A stretch of DNA of 22,846 nucleotides. It comes from Candidatus Coatesiibacteriota bacterium. Its GTDB lineage: Bacteria > RBG-13-66-14. Where the stretch lies: NCBI GenBank assembly GCA_014728185.1, contig WJMB01000160.1, positions 1-22,846 of the forward strand, in the 5' to 3' direction. The notes under the pieces were generated by a model. The model did not search any database, was not told where the DNA came from, and saw only the letters and a program-made list of their open reading frames with translations. The position numbers and the translations under genes were made by a program. This document shows, piece by piece, positions 1 to 7,271 of the stretch (the stretch's first letter is position 1; each line of letters starts with the position of its first letter).

Positions 1-164
1 ACGCTGCCGACCTCGAGGCTCAGAATGCCGGGGGATGGATCACCCGATTCTCCCAACTGAGTGGTGAAATATACATCCCGGCTTCCACAGAAACTGCATC
101 GGCTCAACGGCGGCGGAGCCCCATCATCGACGGCCGCACATATGCCGCCATCCGGGGGAATGCC

Positions 165-191
165 AAAACGACGGCCCGGGGGCCGTCGTTT
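165..191 (-). terminator. Hairpin terminator behind tRNA-Val
   Basis: A 12-bp inverted repeat, AAACGACGGCCC (166-177) against GGGCCGTCGTTT (180-191), lies 5 bases past the CCA end of the minus-strand tRNA-Val. Read on the minus strand the stem ends in TTTT (168-165), which fits a Rho-independent terminator. It could also stop plus-strand transcripts entering from the left, but the plus-strand T run is shorter. Confidence 0.7.
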
Positions 192-196
192 GAATA

Positions 197-273
197 TGGT
201 GGGCGATACTGGATTCGAACCAGTGACTTCCGCTCTGTGAAAGCGGCGCTCTAACCAGCTGAGCTAATCGCCC
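197..273 (-). tRNA. tRNA-Val (anticodon CAC)
   Basis: The minus strand folds into a full cloverleaf of 77 nt. The acceptor GGGCGAT pairs with ATCGCCC, the D arm is GCTC/GAGC, the anticodon stem CCGCT/AGCGG holds the loop TTCACAG, and the T arm is ACTGG-TTCGAAT-CCAGT. The third to fifth loop bases give anticodon CAC, which reads the Val codon GUG. The 3' CCA is encoded (199-197). It starts only 15 bases after the stop codon of the upstream small membrane protein gene, so the two may share a transcript, and a strong hairpin follows. Confidence 0.95.
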
Positions 274-288
274 GGACGAAACGGGTGG

Positions 289-738
289 TTATGATAGCAG
301 GTCTTCCAGCTCGCTGACAACGGTTTTGTGGTCGGCGAATATCCAGGCGGTTTCGTCAGCGGTCCCCGCGGGGTCGGTGAAGCCGACGATCACGACGGGC
401 AGTCCCTTGGAGACGCCTTGGAAGCTGTCGGCGACGCGCAGCCCGGTGATCCGGTTCAGGGGAAGCTCCAGAGTCGCAGCGCCGACCCAGAACTCGAAGT
501 GGATTCCGGCGGCGGTCAGGGCCCAGCAGCCGTTGCCACGCAGGTGTCCCGGCCCCCGGGAGCGAACGCCCAGGCAGTTGGCGGCGGGTTCGAGGAGCAG
601 AATGCTCTCTTCGTCGAGACGGTCGAGGACCCGTCGGCGGCACCGGCGGGCCAGACCGCGCAGGCGGTTGCGCAGGACGAGGAACCCGACGACGAGCAGA
701 ACGACAAATCCCGCCAGGCTGATCCAGAGCCAATTCAC
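289..738 (-). CDS. Small single-pass membrane protein, unknown function
   Basis: I do not recognise a named family. The protein is 149 residues from a GTG start at 738, chosen because GGAGGA lies about six bases upstream; an ATG 22 codons earlier (804) has no comparable ribosome site. Residues 4-22 form one hydrophobic segment followed by an Arg-rich stretch (RNRLRGLARRCRRR), so by the positive-inside rule the C-terminal part should be cytoplasmic. The remainder (about 50-149) alternates short hydrophobic strands with Gly turns (HFEFWVGAATLELPL, LPVVIVGFTDP), reminiscent of PH- or GRAM-like beta domains, but that is only an impression. The tRNA-Val gene begins 15 bases past its stop, suggesting co-transcription or a tRNA promoter inside this gene. 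Confidence 0.7.
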   Translation of the reverse strand: MNWLWISLAGFVVLLVVGFLVLRNRLRGLARRCRRRVLDRLDEESILLLEPAANCLGVRSRGPGHLRGNGCWALTAAGIHFEFWVGAATLELPLNRITGLRVADSFQGVSKGLPVVIVGFTDPAGTADETAWIFADHKTVVSELEDLLS

Positions 739-1364
739 GGCGCTTCCTCCGGGTTGTCCGTGCCAGTGGATTCGGTGCGCCGGGGATCGTCGAGGCTTCG
801 TCACATCCGCCGGGAAGGTCGGCGGAGTCCGCTTTGGCTCCGGGATCGAATAATCTGTCTGGATAGGATCTTTGTTGGAGTAACGAAACTGATTGTGGCG
901 GATTAGTGAGGTTTCCGCATACTCAGCAGATCCCTTAGTAGGGCTCGAAAATGATTGATCTACTGCTTGGCGCTACCTGGTCAGGCGAGGCATCCACGAC
1001 CCTAAGCCGCCTTTTAACAACTTTTTATAATGAGTGGGCTTCGGTTTGGTATGGCTGCAGACCGAAGCGATAATCAGCAATGCCACGTATCGACCGCTGG
1101 TTAAGACCTGTTGCTGCATTGAAAGTTGCTGTTGGTTGGTCCAGGATTTGATCAAAGAACATGTATGGGGCCAATCGGACTCTCTTTGAATTGCCCTGGT
1201 GGCAACCGGTATCCGGCTTGCACGACTTAATTGTCGAGTGAGACAGGCAGTCGGCAATCCGCGCCACCCCAGCGTCTACTCCGTGAGTCTTTATGCAGTT
1301 CGGCGGCGGGGCGAGTCAGAAACCGAGAACGCCGTCGAAAGCCGGTAAAAAGTGCCGGTCTATA
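739..1364. other. Gene-free spacer
   Basis: No convincing gene lies here. Short open frames on the minus strand around 973-1267 lack a good ribosome site and resemble nothing known. A perfect TATAAT sits at 1026-1031 without a matching -35 box. An 8-bp stem GCTTCGGT/ACCGAAGC (1038-1045 with 1061-1068, 15-nt loop) follows it. Composition is clearly less GC-rich than in the neighbouring genes. I see no RNase P, tmRNA or SRP RNA motif. Confidence 0.5.
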
Positions 1365-1441
1365 TGGTGGGCCCACCAGGACTCGAACCTGGGACTAACC
1401 GGTTATGAGCCGGTGGCTCTAACCAACTGAGCTATGGGCCC
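1365..1441 (-). tRNA. tRNA with CAT anticodon, probably tRNA-Ile2 (lysidine type)
   Basis: A 77-nt cloverleaf on the minus strand: acceptor GGGCCCA/TGGGCCC, D arm GCTC/GAGC, anticodon stem ACCGG/CCGGT with loop CTCATAA, T arm CCAGG-TTCGAGT-CCTGG, and an encoded CCA. Anticodon CAT fits either elongator Met or Ile2, whose C34 is changed to lysidine by TilS. The acceptor pairs C4-G69 and C5-G68 match known TilS determinants of E. coli tRNA-Ile2 and differ from the U4-A69/A5-U68 of elongator tRNA-Met, so I favour Ile2. It is not initiator tRNA: its first pair G1-C72 is a normal pair and the anticodon stem lacks the three-GC-pair signature. Confidence 0.93.
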
Positions 1442-1562
1442 GGGTCGCTTGATATCGCGGACTGAGATGATAGACCAGCGGGGCGGCGGGGTCAAGGGTG
1501 GAGGGGTCGTCGGTCGGGGTGGCGGAGTGTGGAATCAGCGGGGCGATAATGCGGCTTTGGGG

Positions 1563-1592
1563 TTGTCGGGGCTCGTCCGGCTATGCTAAAAT
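1563..1592 (+). promoter_or_regulatory. Candidate sigma-70 promoter for rplY-pth
   Basis: TTGTCG (1563-1568) and TAAAAT (1587-1592, five of six consensus bases) are 18 bp apart, giving a start near 1599 and a leader of about 115 bases before rplY. A near-palindrome, TGCATGTTGCAACCTGCA (1601-1618), lies at the predicted start site and could be an operator or the first hairpin of the leader. Confidence 0.5.
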
Positions 1593-1712
1593 CTCCGGCC
1601 TGCATGTTGCAACCTGCATCAGCGACCCTGGTGAGGTGGAAGAAACCGCGACTTGAGCCCGCCCGCGGGCGGCTTATCGAGCGCTTATCCGAATTCGGGA
1701 AGGAAGAAGTAA

Positions 1713-2390
1713 ATGAAACGGATCAAACTGGAGGCCCGGCTCCGCGAGCCCGGGGGCAAGGGTGCGGCCCGCCGCCTGCGCAGCGAGGAACGCGTCCCCG
1801 CCGTGCTTTACGGCCAGGGACTCGACGAGAGTCTGCACATCTCGCTGAGCCACTTCGACATCACCCACAACATCCGGCCCCACGAGGCCCACAACTTCAT
1901 CATCGACCTCGAGGTCAACGAGAAGTCGCATCCGACGATCATCGTCGATCTGCAGCAGGACCCGATCACCGAGGAATACTACCACATCGATTTCTACCGC
2001 ATCTCGATGGACAAGCCGATCCACACCAAGATACCGATCCTGCTCGAGGGCACGGCTCAGGGTGTCAAGGAGGGCGGCGTCGTCGAACAGACGTTGCGCG
2101 AGGTCGAGATCAGTTGTCTGCCCCTGGAGATGCCTGACGCAATTTCTATCTCCATCGAGCACCTGGAGATCGGCGACGCCATTCACGTCTCCGATCTGGA
2201 GTACCCGGATAGCGTGACGCTGCTGACCGACGAGAGCGAAACGGTTGTCAACGTCCGCAAGCCGCGCGTACTGGCGGCCTTGCTGGAAGAAGAAGCGGCC
2301 GAGGACGAAGAGGGTCTCGAGGAAGGCGAAGAGGGCGCCGAGGGCGAAGAAGGCGCCGAGGGCGAAGAGACCGCCGACGCCGAGGAGTAG
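1713..2390 (+). CDS. rplY: Large ribosomal subunit protein bL25 (long CTC/TL5 type)
   Basis: bL25 binds 5S rRNA in the large subunit. The 225-residue product has the N-terminal 5S-binding domain (about 1-92) with GKGAARRLR (16-23) and VPAVLYG (28-34), the conserved HIDFYR at 91-96, and the second beta-rich TL5/CTC domain (about 98-185) containing GTAQGVKEGGVVEQ. Residues 191-225 are a nearly pure Glu/Gly/Ala/Asp tail encoded in part by an 18-bp tandem repeat. AAGGAAG precedes the ATG. This is the two-domain CTC form rather than the short E. coli form. pth begins three bases after the stop, so the pair is co-transcribed, a common arrangement for these two genes. Confidence 0.96.
   Translation: MKRIKLEARLREPGGKGAARRLRSEERVPAVLYGQGLDESLHISLSHFDITHNIRPHEAHNFIIDLEVNEKSHPTIIVDLQQDPITEEYYHIDFYRISMDKPIHTKIPILLEGTAQGVKEGGVVEQTLREVEISCLPLEMPDAISISIEHLEIGDAIHVSDLEYPDSVTLLTDESETVVNVRKPRVLAALLEEEAAEDEEGLEEGEEGAEGEEGAEGEETADAEE
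2325..2369 (+). repeat. 18-bp tandem repeat in the acidic tail of rplY
   Basis: Two copies of an 18-base unit encoding G-E-E-G-A-E (2325-2342 and 2343-2360, one base different) are followed by a half copy (2361-2369). It is an in-frame minisatellite that lengthens the acidic bL25 tail by six residues per unit, so copy number could vary between strains. Confidence 0.8.
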
Positions 2391-2393
2391 AGC

Positions 2394-3011
2394 GTGCTGC
2401 TGGTGGTGGGATTGGGCAACCCGGGCGAGGAGTACCGGGGAACCCGCCACAACCTGGGCTTCAGGGTCGTGGAACGCCTGGCGGAGCTGGGCCGCGGAAA
2501 CGAGTGGAAGCGGACCTGTCAAAGCCTGACGGCCCGCGTCCGCTACGCCGGGCGCGATCTGGTCCCGGCGATGCCGCAGACCTACATGAACCGCTCCGGC
2601 GGCGCCGTCGAATGCCTGTTACGCGAGTGCGGCTTGACGCGGCGCGAGCTGCTGGTGGTCTGCGACGATGTCAACCTGTCCCTGGGCTCGCTGCGCCTGA
2701 AGCCCCGGGGCGGCGACGGCGGCCACAACGGCCTGGCCGACATCATCGAGCGCATCGGGCCGGACTTCGGCCGGCTGCGGATCGGCTGCGGTCCGGCACC
2801 CCGCTACGCCGACCTGGCCGAGTTCGTCCTGGCCCCTTTCAGTACCGAGGAGGCCGTCCAGCTGCCCGAGATCATCGAGCGGGCGGTCAAGGGCGCGGCC
2901 CTGCTCGATCGGATGGGATACCAGAAGGCGATGGCCGAGCTCAACCGTCGTCCCCTTCTCGACACTGAAGCCGACGGGGATGGCGAAGGCGACGGAGAGC
3001 CCGAGGGATAA
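2394..3011 (+). CDS. pth: Peptidyl-tRNA hydrolase
   Basis: Pth cleaves the ester bond of peptidyl-tRNA that has dropped off ribosomes, recycling the tRNA. The 205-residue protein shows the family pattern in order: GLGNPGEEYRGTRHN (6-20) with catalytic His19, QTYMNRSG (62-69) with Asn66, CDDVNLSLG (90-98) with the Asp that activates the His, and the GDGGHNGL loop (107-114) with Asn112. The GTG start at 2394 gives exactly the usual N-terminus, beginning two residues before the first beta strand. The last 20 or so residues, rich in Asp, Glu and Gly, extend past the usual end. It follows rplY by three bases and so is translationally linked to it. Confidence 0.96.
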   Translation: MLLVVGLGNPGEEYRGTRHNLGFRVVERLAELGRGNEWKRTCQSLTARVRYAGRDLVPAMPQTYMNRSGGAVECLLRECGLTRRELLVVCDDVNLSLGSLRLKPRGGDGGHNGLADIIERIGPDFGRLRIGCGPAPRYADLAEFVLAPFSTEEAVQLPEIIERAVKGAALLDRMGYQKAMAELNRRPLLDTEADGDGEGDGEPEG

Positions 3012-3582
3012 CGCCGATACTCGACGCTCGTACCGGACGCAGCCCGCCGATGCCGATCATATTCCGCCCTCGAACCGGATAGTGATTGTACCTTGCTGAT
3101 AGCATGGGCGATGCGCCCCCATCGTTTGTCATTCAACAGCCAGCCTACGACAGGCGGGTGACGGCTGTTATGATCAGGATCCGCAGGTCACAAGGCAGCC
3201 GTCAAGAAGTGACAGCCGGCAAAGGCACGCACCGCAGCAAGTCAATGTTTCGGCACGCAGGTTTAACCTGTTATCATCAGGATGTCGGCTTACCTTCCAT
3301 TCTAAGCTCGGTAATAACAGGCGGTAAGAGTCTGCTGTATGAATGTATGATCAAAACGGTGTATTATCGAATGGGCGTTGAAGGCCCAGCAAGCCGCTCC
3401 CAACAGCAGCCCGATTTGGACCGAACGCGCGCACATGACACCCTATCTTCTCGTTCGCACACGGCACGAACAGCCCCCGGGGGGGGGCGGCCGATGAGCG
3501 CTTGAGGACTGTCCGCGAGATACAATCACAAGAACAAAGGTTCTTCAAAGGGCGCCGCTCCCGGCCCCGATGAGGTAACGTC
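3012..3582. other. Gene-free spacer with a small repeat
   Basis: No supported gene. An open frame at 3086-3505 resembles no protein family, is not GC-rich at third positions and has no good ribosome site. The spacer holds CTGTTATGATCAGGAT (3165-3180) repeated as CTGTTATCATCAGGAT (3268-3283), plus ATAACAGG (3314-3321), which is complementary to CCTGTTAT at 3267-3274. TATTAT at 3362-3367 could be a -10 box for hppA, but I find no good -35 partner. Confidence 0.5.
3165..3283 (+). repeat. Imperfect 16-bp direct repeat pair
   Basis: CTGTTATGATCAGGAT at 3165-3180 and CTGTTATCATCAGGAT at 3268-3283 match at 15 of 16 positions, with starts 103 bases apart. An inverted partial copy ATAACAGG at 3314-3321 could pair with 3267-3274. 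The function is unknown; they may be remnants of a dispersed repeat or regulatory sites upstream of hppA. Confidence 0.5.
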
Positions 3583-5649
3583 ATGTTTCTGAGCTGGCCG
3601 TTGATTGCCGGCGGCGTGGCCCTGGCCGCCGTGGTGGTGCTGGTTTTCCGGGTGTTGCGCAAACCCGAGGGCGATGAAGAGATGGTTCGCATCTCGCGCT
3701 CGATCCGCGCCGGAGCTGGCGCCTTCCTGCGTCGCGAGTACATCACCGTGGGCATCATCCTGGTCTTCCTGGCCCTGGGGATGAGCTTCACCTCCCTGGG
3801 CTGGCGCACGGCGGTAAGCTTCGTCCTCGGCGCCGTGGTCAGCGGTGCGGCGGGCCTGGTGGGGATGATGATCGCCACCCGGGCCAACGCCCGCACCACC
3901 GAGGCCGCCAAGAGCGGCACCAAGCCCGCCCTGAGCGTGGCGGTATCCGGCGGCGCGGTGATGGGCCTCTCCGTGGTCGGCCTGTCGCTTCTGGGACTCA
4001 CCGGTGTCTTGCTGCTCTTCGCCCCGGAGCTCTTCGTTCCCGGCGAGGTCTCCAACGACTTGCTGGTCCGCGAGGCCGGGATTATCAACGGCTTCGCGAT
4101 GGGCGCCTCGCTGATGGCGCTCTTCGCCCGGGCCGGCGGCGGCATCTTCACCAAGGGCGCCGACATGGCCGCCGATCTGGTGGGCAAGGTCGAGGCCAAC
4201 ATCCCCGAGGACGACCCGCGCAATCCGGCGGTCATCGCCGACAACGTCGGCGACAACGTCGGCGACGTGGCCGGCCTGGGCGCGGACCTGCTGGAGAGCT
4301 ACGTCGAGAGCATCATCGCCAGCATGGCCCTGGCCGCCGGTCTGGCCCTCTCGGCCACGGACCGCTCACTGATGCTGCTGCCCCTGCTGATCGCCTCGGC
4401 CGGAGTGATCGCCAGCATCCTGGGCATCGGTTTCACCAAGTTCTTCGGTCGCAAGAACCCACGCCTGGCGCTTTCCGGCGGCACCTACGTCTCGGCGGTG
4501 CTGGTGATCGCGGCCACCTTCTTCATCGTGCGTTCCGTCATCCCCGCCGAGGGCTTCGTCGGCGAGGGCGGCCGCAGCTTCACCCAACTGGGTCCCTTCT
4601 GGGCCAGCCTGGCCGGCATCCTCTCCGGGGTGCTCATCGCCCTGACCAGCGAGTACTACACCTCCAGCGACTTCCGGCCGGTCAAGAAACTGGCCGAGGC
4701 CAGCCAGACCAACGCGGCGGTCACTGTCACCGAGGGCCTGGCGGTGGGCATGGTCTCCATCGTGCTGCCCATCATGATCCTGGCCTCCACGGTGATCTTC
4801 TCGAACCATATCTGCGGGATGTTCGGTGTGGCGCTGGCCGCCGTGGGAATGCTCTCCACCAGCGGCATGGTGATCACGGTGGACTCCTACGGACCCATCG
4901 CCGACAACGCCGGCGGCATCGCCCAGATGAGCAATCAGGACCCCAAGGTCCGACGGATCACCGACCATCTGGACGCCGTGGGCAACACCACCGCGGCCAT
5001 CGGCAAGGGCTTCGCCATCGGCAGCGCGGCCCTGGCCGCCCTGGGCCTGCTGACGGCCTACATCGCCGCCGTGGGCGGCATCGACGACATCTCGCTCTCC
5101 GATCCCAAGCTGCTGGCCGGCTTCCTCGTCGGCGGGATGCTGCCCTTCTTCTTCTCCAGCACCCTCTTCCGCGCCGTGGTCTACTCGGCCAATCGGATCA
5201 TCTTCGAGGTCCGGCGTCAGTTCCGCGAGCTGCCCGGCCTGCGCGAGGGCCTCGAGGGCGTCGTGCCCGATTCGGAAAGCTGCGTGGACATCTCCACCCG
5301 GGCGGCCCTGTGGGGCATGCTGGTCCCGGGGCTGATGGCCCTGATCGCCCCGGTGCTCATCGGCTTCCTCGTCGGCCCCCTGGCCCTGGCGGGCCTGTTG
5401 ATCGGCTCCATCGTCACCGGGCTGATGCTGGGCGTCTTCACCGCCAACTCCGGCGGCGCGATGGACAACGCCAAGAAGTACATCGAGGAGGGCCACTTCG
5501 GCGGCAAGGGCTCCATCGCCCACAAGGCCTCCATCGTCGGCGACACCGTGGGCGACCCGCTCAAGGATACCGTGGGCCCCTCGATCAACATCCTGATCAA
5601 GCTGATGGCCGTGATCAGCCTGGTGATCGCCCCGCTGCTGACGAGCTAG
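3583..5649 (+). CDS. hppA: Membrane-bound ion-pumping pyrophosphatase, K+-dependent type
   Basis: HppA splits pyrophosphate at the cytoplasmic face and pumps H+ and/or Na+ across the inner membrane, saving energy from biosynthetic PPi. The 688-residue product has the expected string of about 16 membrane helices. The PPi/Mg site is seen as FTKGADMAADLVGKVE (about 189-204) and DNVGDNVGD (220-228); a second acidic set lies in the C-terminal GDTVGDPLKDTVGPS. GNTTAAIGKGFAIG begins at 467: Ala471 sits where K+-independent enzymes carry Lys (GNTTKA), so this is the K+-dependent branch. The ion-gate helix reads DLLESYVES, with Glu238 and Glu242, one turn apart. The ATG at 3583 follows GAGG. The gene stands alone between two long spacers. 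Confidence 0.96.
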   Translation: MFLSWPLIAGGVALAAVVVLVFRVLRKPEGDEEMVRISRSIRAGAGAFLRREYITVGIILVFLALGMSFTSLGWRTAVSFVLGAVVSGAAGLVGMMIATRANARTTEAAKSGTKPALSVAVSGGAVMGLSVVGLSLLGLTGVLLLFAPELFVPGEVSNDLLVREAGIINGFAMGASLMALFARAGGGIFTKGADMAADLVGKVEANIPEDDPRNPAVIADNVGDNVGDVAGLGADLLESYVESIIASMALAAGLALSATDRSLMLLPLLIASAGVIASILGIGFTKFFGRKNPRLALSGGTYVSAVLVIAATFFIVRSVIPAEGFVGEGGRSFTQLGPFWASLAGILSGVLIALTSEYYTSSDFRPVKKLAEASQTNAAVTVTEGLAVGMVSIVLPIMILASTVIFSNHICGMFGVALAAVGMLSTSGMVITVDSYGPIADNAGGIAQMSNQDPKVRRITDHLDAVGNTTAAIGKGFAIGSAALAALGLLTAYIAAVGGIDDISLSDPKLLAGFLVGGMLPFFFSSTLFRAVVYSANRIIFEVRRQFRELPGLREGLEGVVPDSESCVDISTRAALWGMLVPGLMALIAPVLIGFLVGPLALAGLLIGSIVTGLMLGVFTANSGGAMDNAKKYIEEGHFGGKGSIAHKASIVGDTVGDPLKDTVGPSINILIKLMAVISLVIAPLLTS

Positions 5650-5952
5650 GACGGCGACGCGCCCTTGAAACCGGTTGCCCGCCCGGTCCGGGATTGTCGG
5701 TTTTGCAAGCGGCTCCCGGACTAGACGCCGCTCAATCGGCGCCCGCTCATCTCCCAGTGCGATGGCGCTACCAATGCGATGCCGGTCGCAGTGTGAGGGG
5801 CTATTCCGACCCGGCGGCATCAACGAGTTCCGAGTAACAGTTTCGACTAAACAAAGCCCCGTCCGTCGATAACTTGGTTCTGCGCCTCTGTACCCGCGCA
5901 TTGATTTCACCGCTAGTTGAGCTGCGACGGCTTGCGTGGTGATGCTCCGGCG

Positions 5953-6051
5953 CCTTTGCAATACAAAACCGTTAAGGAGTGGGGAGGCATCTTCGGGGTC
6001 TTTGGGGCCGCAATGCCGATCCGTGTACCTTTGCCATGCAAAAACCTTTAC
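5953..6051 (+). repeat. Imperfect direct repeat upstream of rpsF
   Basis: CCTTTGCAATACAAAACCGT (from 5953) recurs in diverged form as CCTTTGCCATGCAAAAACCT (from 6029), starting 76 bases apart. Purpose unknown; both copies lie upstream of the candidate rpsF promoter. Confidence 0.4.
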
Positions 6052-6067
6052 AGGGCGGTGGAACGTA

Positions 6068-6096
6068 TTGTAACCTTCCCTCCCACCGTCGATAAG
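6068..6096 (+). promoter_or_regulatory. Candidate promoter for rpsF-ssb-rpsR-rplI
   Basis: TTGTAA (6068-6073) and GATAAG (6091-6096) are exactly 17 bp apart, each with four of six consensus bases. The predicted start near 6103 leaves a leader of about 60 bases that contains the hairpin at 6122-6139. This is the best-placed promoter for the ribosomal operon. Confidence 0.4.
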
Positions 6097-6121
6097 CACC
6101 GTCGCTACAAAACAGCCGCAC

Positions 6122-6139
6122 CCGTTCGCGCGAGAGCGG
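6122..6139 (+). promoter_or_regulatory. Leader hairpin upstream of rpsF
   Basis: CCGTTC (6122-6127) pairs with GAGCGG (6134-6139, one G-U pair) around the loop GCGCGA, 26 bases before the rpsF ATG. Many bacteria carry an rpsF leader structure containing a CCG element that is bound by the S6:S18 dimer for feedback control. Position and the CCG fit, but I cannot confirm the full motif. Confidence 0.3.
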
Positions 6140-6165
6140 TTAAAACAGCCCAGCCAGAGGAACAT

Positions 6166-6459
6166 ATGCGTGACTACGAACTGACCGTCCTGCTGCAGGA
6201 CGATATCTCCGACGAGGCTCTGGAGCAGAAGAAGGCTCGACTCGCCGAGCTCTGCGCCGGCGATGCCGCGGGTGCCGAGAGCGTCGAGATCGACGACCAG
6301 GGCGCCCAGTCCCTCTCCTATGAGATCAACCACTACAACCGGGCCCATTACCTGCTGCTGAGCTTCAAAACAGAACCCGCCCGGATCGCCGAGCTGGAGA
6401 GCAAGCTGCGCCTCGACGAAGAGGTCCTGCGCCACCTGGTGATCCGCCGGGAAGACTGA
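6166..6459 (+). CDS. rpsF: Small ribosomal subunit protein bS6
   Basis: bS6 binds 16S rRNA together with bS18 on the platform of the small subunit. The product is 97 residues, normal for the family, starting MRDYELTVLLQ, with the conserved SYEINHYNRAHYLLLSF core and ending in an LRHLVIRR-type strand. I chose the ATG at 6166 because AGAGGAA lies just upstream and the product then starts exactly like other bS6 proteins, although the frame stays open upstream to 5917. It is first in the conserved order rpsF-ssb-rpsR-rplI, 20 bases before ssb, and its partner bS18 is encoded two genes on. Confidence 0.96.
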   Translation: MRDYELTVLLQDDISDEALEQKKARLAELCAGDAAGAESVEIDDQGAQSLSYEINHYNRAHYLLLSFKTEPARIAELESKLRLDEEVLRHLVIRRED

Positions 6460-6479
6460 CCAACCGCGGGGGATGCGAA

Positions 6480-6914
6480 ATGGCCAGCTATAATAAAGTC
6501 ATCCTGATGGGCAACCTCACCCGGGACCCCGAGCTGCGCTACACGGCCACGGGCACCGCCGTGGCCAAACTCGGCCTGGCGGTCAACCGCCGCTACAAGA
6601 CAGCCGCGGGTGAGCAGCGCGAGGAGACGACCTTTGTGGATTGCACAGCCTGGGCCCGCGCCGCCGAGGTGCTCTGCGAGTACAAGCGCAAGGGTGATCC
6701 GCTCTTGATAGACGGGCGCCTGCAGTACTCCACCTGGGAGGACCGGGAGACCGGTCAGAAGCGCTCCAAGCTCGAGGTCGTCATCGAGAACTTCCAGTTT
6801 CTCAGCCGCGCTGGTTCCGCCGATTCCGGTGGATACGGCGGCGGCTCCCGGCCCGCCTCCGGCGGACGCTCCGACGACATGGAGCCTTTGGCCGACGACG
6901 ACATCCCCTTCTAA
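6480..6914 (+). CDS. ssb: Single-stranded DNA-binding protein
   Basis: SSB coats single-stranded DNA during replication, recombination and repair. Residues 1 to about 110 form the OB fold, with MASYNKVILMGNLTRDPELRY, the FVDCTAWARAAEV strand and aromatic residues (Tyr, Trp, Phe) placed as in other SSBs. A short Gly/Ser-rich linker leads to the acidic tip DDDIPF, the docking peptide for SSB-interacting proteins. At 144 residues it is somewhat short, with a linker of only about 25 residues. GGGGA precedes the ATG. Its place between rpsF and rpsR is the classical arrangement. Confidence 0.97.
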   Translation: MASYNKVILMGNLTRDPELRYTATGTAVAKLGLAVNRRYKTAAGEQREETTFVDCTAWARAAEVLCEYKRKGDPLLIDGRLQYSTWEDRETGQKRSKLEVVIENFQFLSRAGSADSGGYGGGSRPASGGRSDDMEPLADDDIPF

Positions 6915-6955
6915 GCGACCAAGCCCCGAGTATCGGGTTACCGAAAAAGAGAGCC

Positions 6956-7219
6956 ATGAAGAAGAGAAGCCCCAAGAAGAAGAAAAAAGATCGCCGACCG
7001 CAGCGCAACCGGCGCTGCCGCTTCTGCCAGGACAACATCGAGTCGATCGATTACAAGGACCTGGCCCTGGTCAAGCGCTACATCACCGAGCGCGGCAAGA
7101 TCCGCGCCCGCCGCACCACCGGCACCTGCGCCAAGCACCAGCGGCAGATAGCCCGGGCAGTCAAGCGCGCCCGCGTCATCGGTCAAGCCCCCTTCAAACT
7201 CGAATACCACCGCAAGTAG
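6956..7219 (+). CDS. rpsR: Small ribosomal subunit protein bS18
   Basis: bS18 forms a dimer with bS6 and binds the central domain of 16S rRNA. The 87-residue product starts with a run of Lys and Arg, followed by CRFCQDNIESIDYKD, the invariant LVKRYITERGKIRARRTTGTC block and a C-terminal QRQIARAVKRAR helix. The length is normal. The two Cys pairs (CRFC and the Cys in TGTC) suggest the metal-binding C+ form, though only three Cys are present with a nearby His. It lies 41 bases after ssb and 52 before rplI. Confidence 0.97.
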   Translation: MKKRSPKKKKKDRRPQRNRRCRFCQDNIESIDYKDLALVKRYITERGKIRARRTTGTCAKHQRQIARAVKRARVIGQAPFKLEYHRK

Positions 7220-7271
7220 CCCCGCGCGAAGACCAGCGGAGCGCTTGCCGGTTCCCTCAAGGATTCACGGC

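Larger units (their letters stand above)
5650..6165. other. Gene-free spacer and leader of the rpsF operon
   Basis: No supported gene; open frames running into rpsF from 5917 are unlikely, because bS6 begins cleanly at 6166. A weak hairpin follows hppA (ACCGG 5670-5674 with CCGGT 5683-5687). The spacer holds an imperfect direct repeat (5953 and 6029), a candidate promoter (6068-6096) and a 6-bp leader hairpin (6122-6139). Confidence 0.5.

Noticed and set aside
3..251. Open plus-strand frame entering from the left edge
   Set aside because: It runs through a terminator hairpin and ends inside the tRNA-Val gene, which makes a real coding region very unlikely.
3086..3505. 139-codon open frame between pth and hppA
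   Set aside because: Codon use is unlike the neighbours, there is no good ribosome site, and the product is unrecognisable. It contains the direct repeats, which suggests non-coding sequence.
4366..6435. Open frame of 689 codons on the minus strand, opposite hppA and rpsF
   Set aside because: It is a mirror of GC-rich codon use in hppA: its product is rich in His, Gly, Asp and Gln with no family motifs, and it crosses a spacer and a second real gene.
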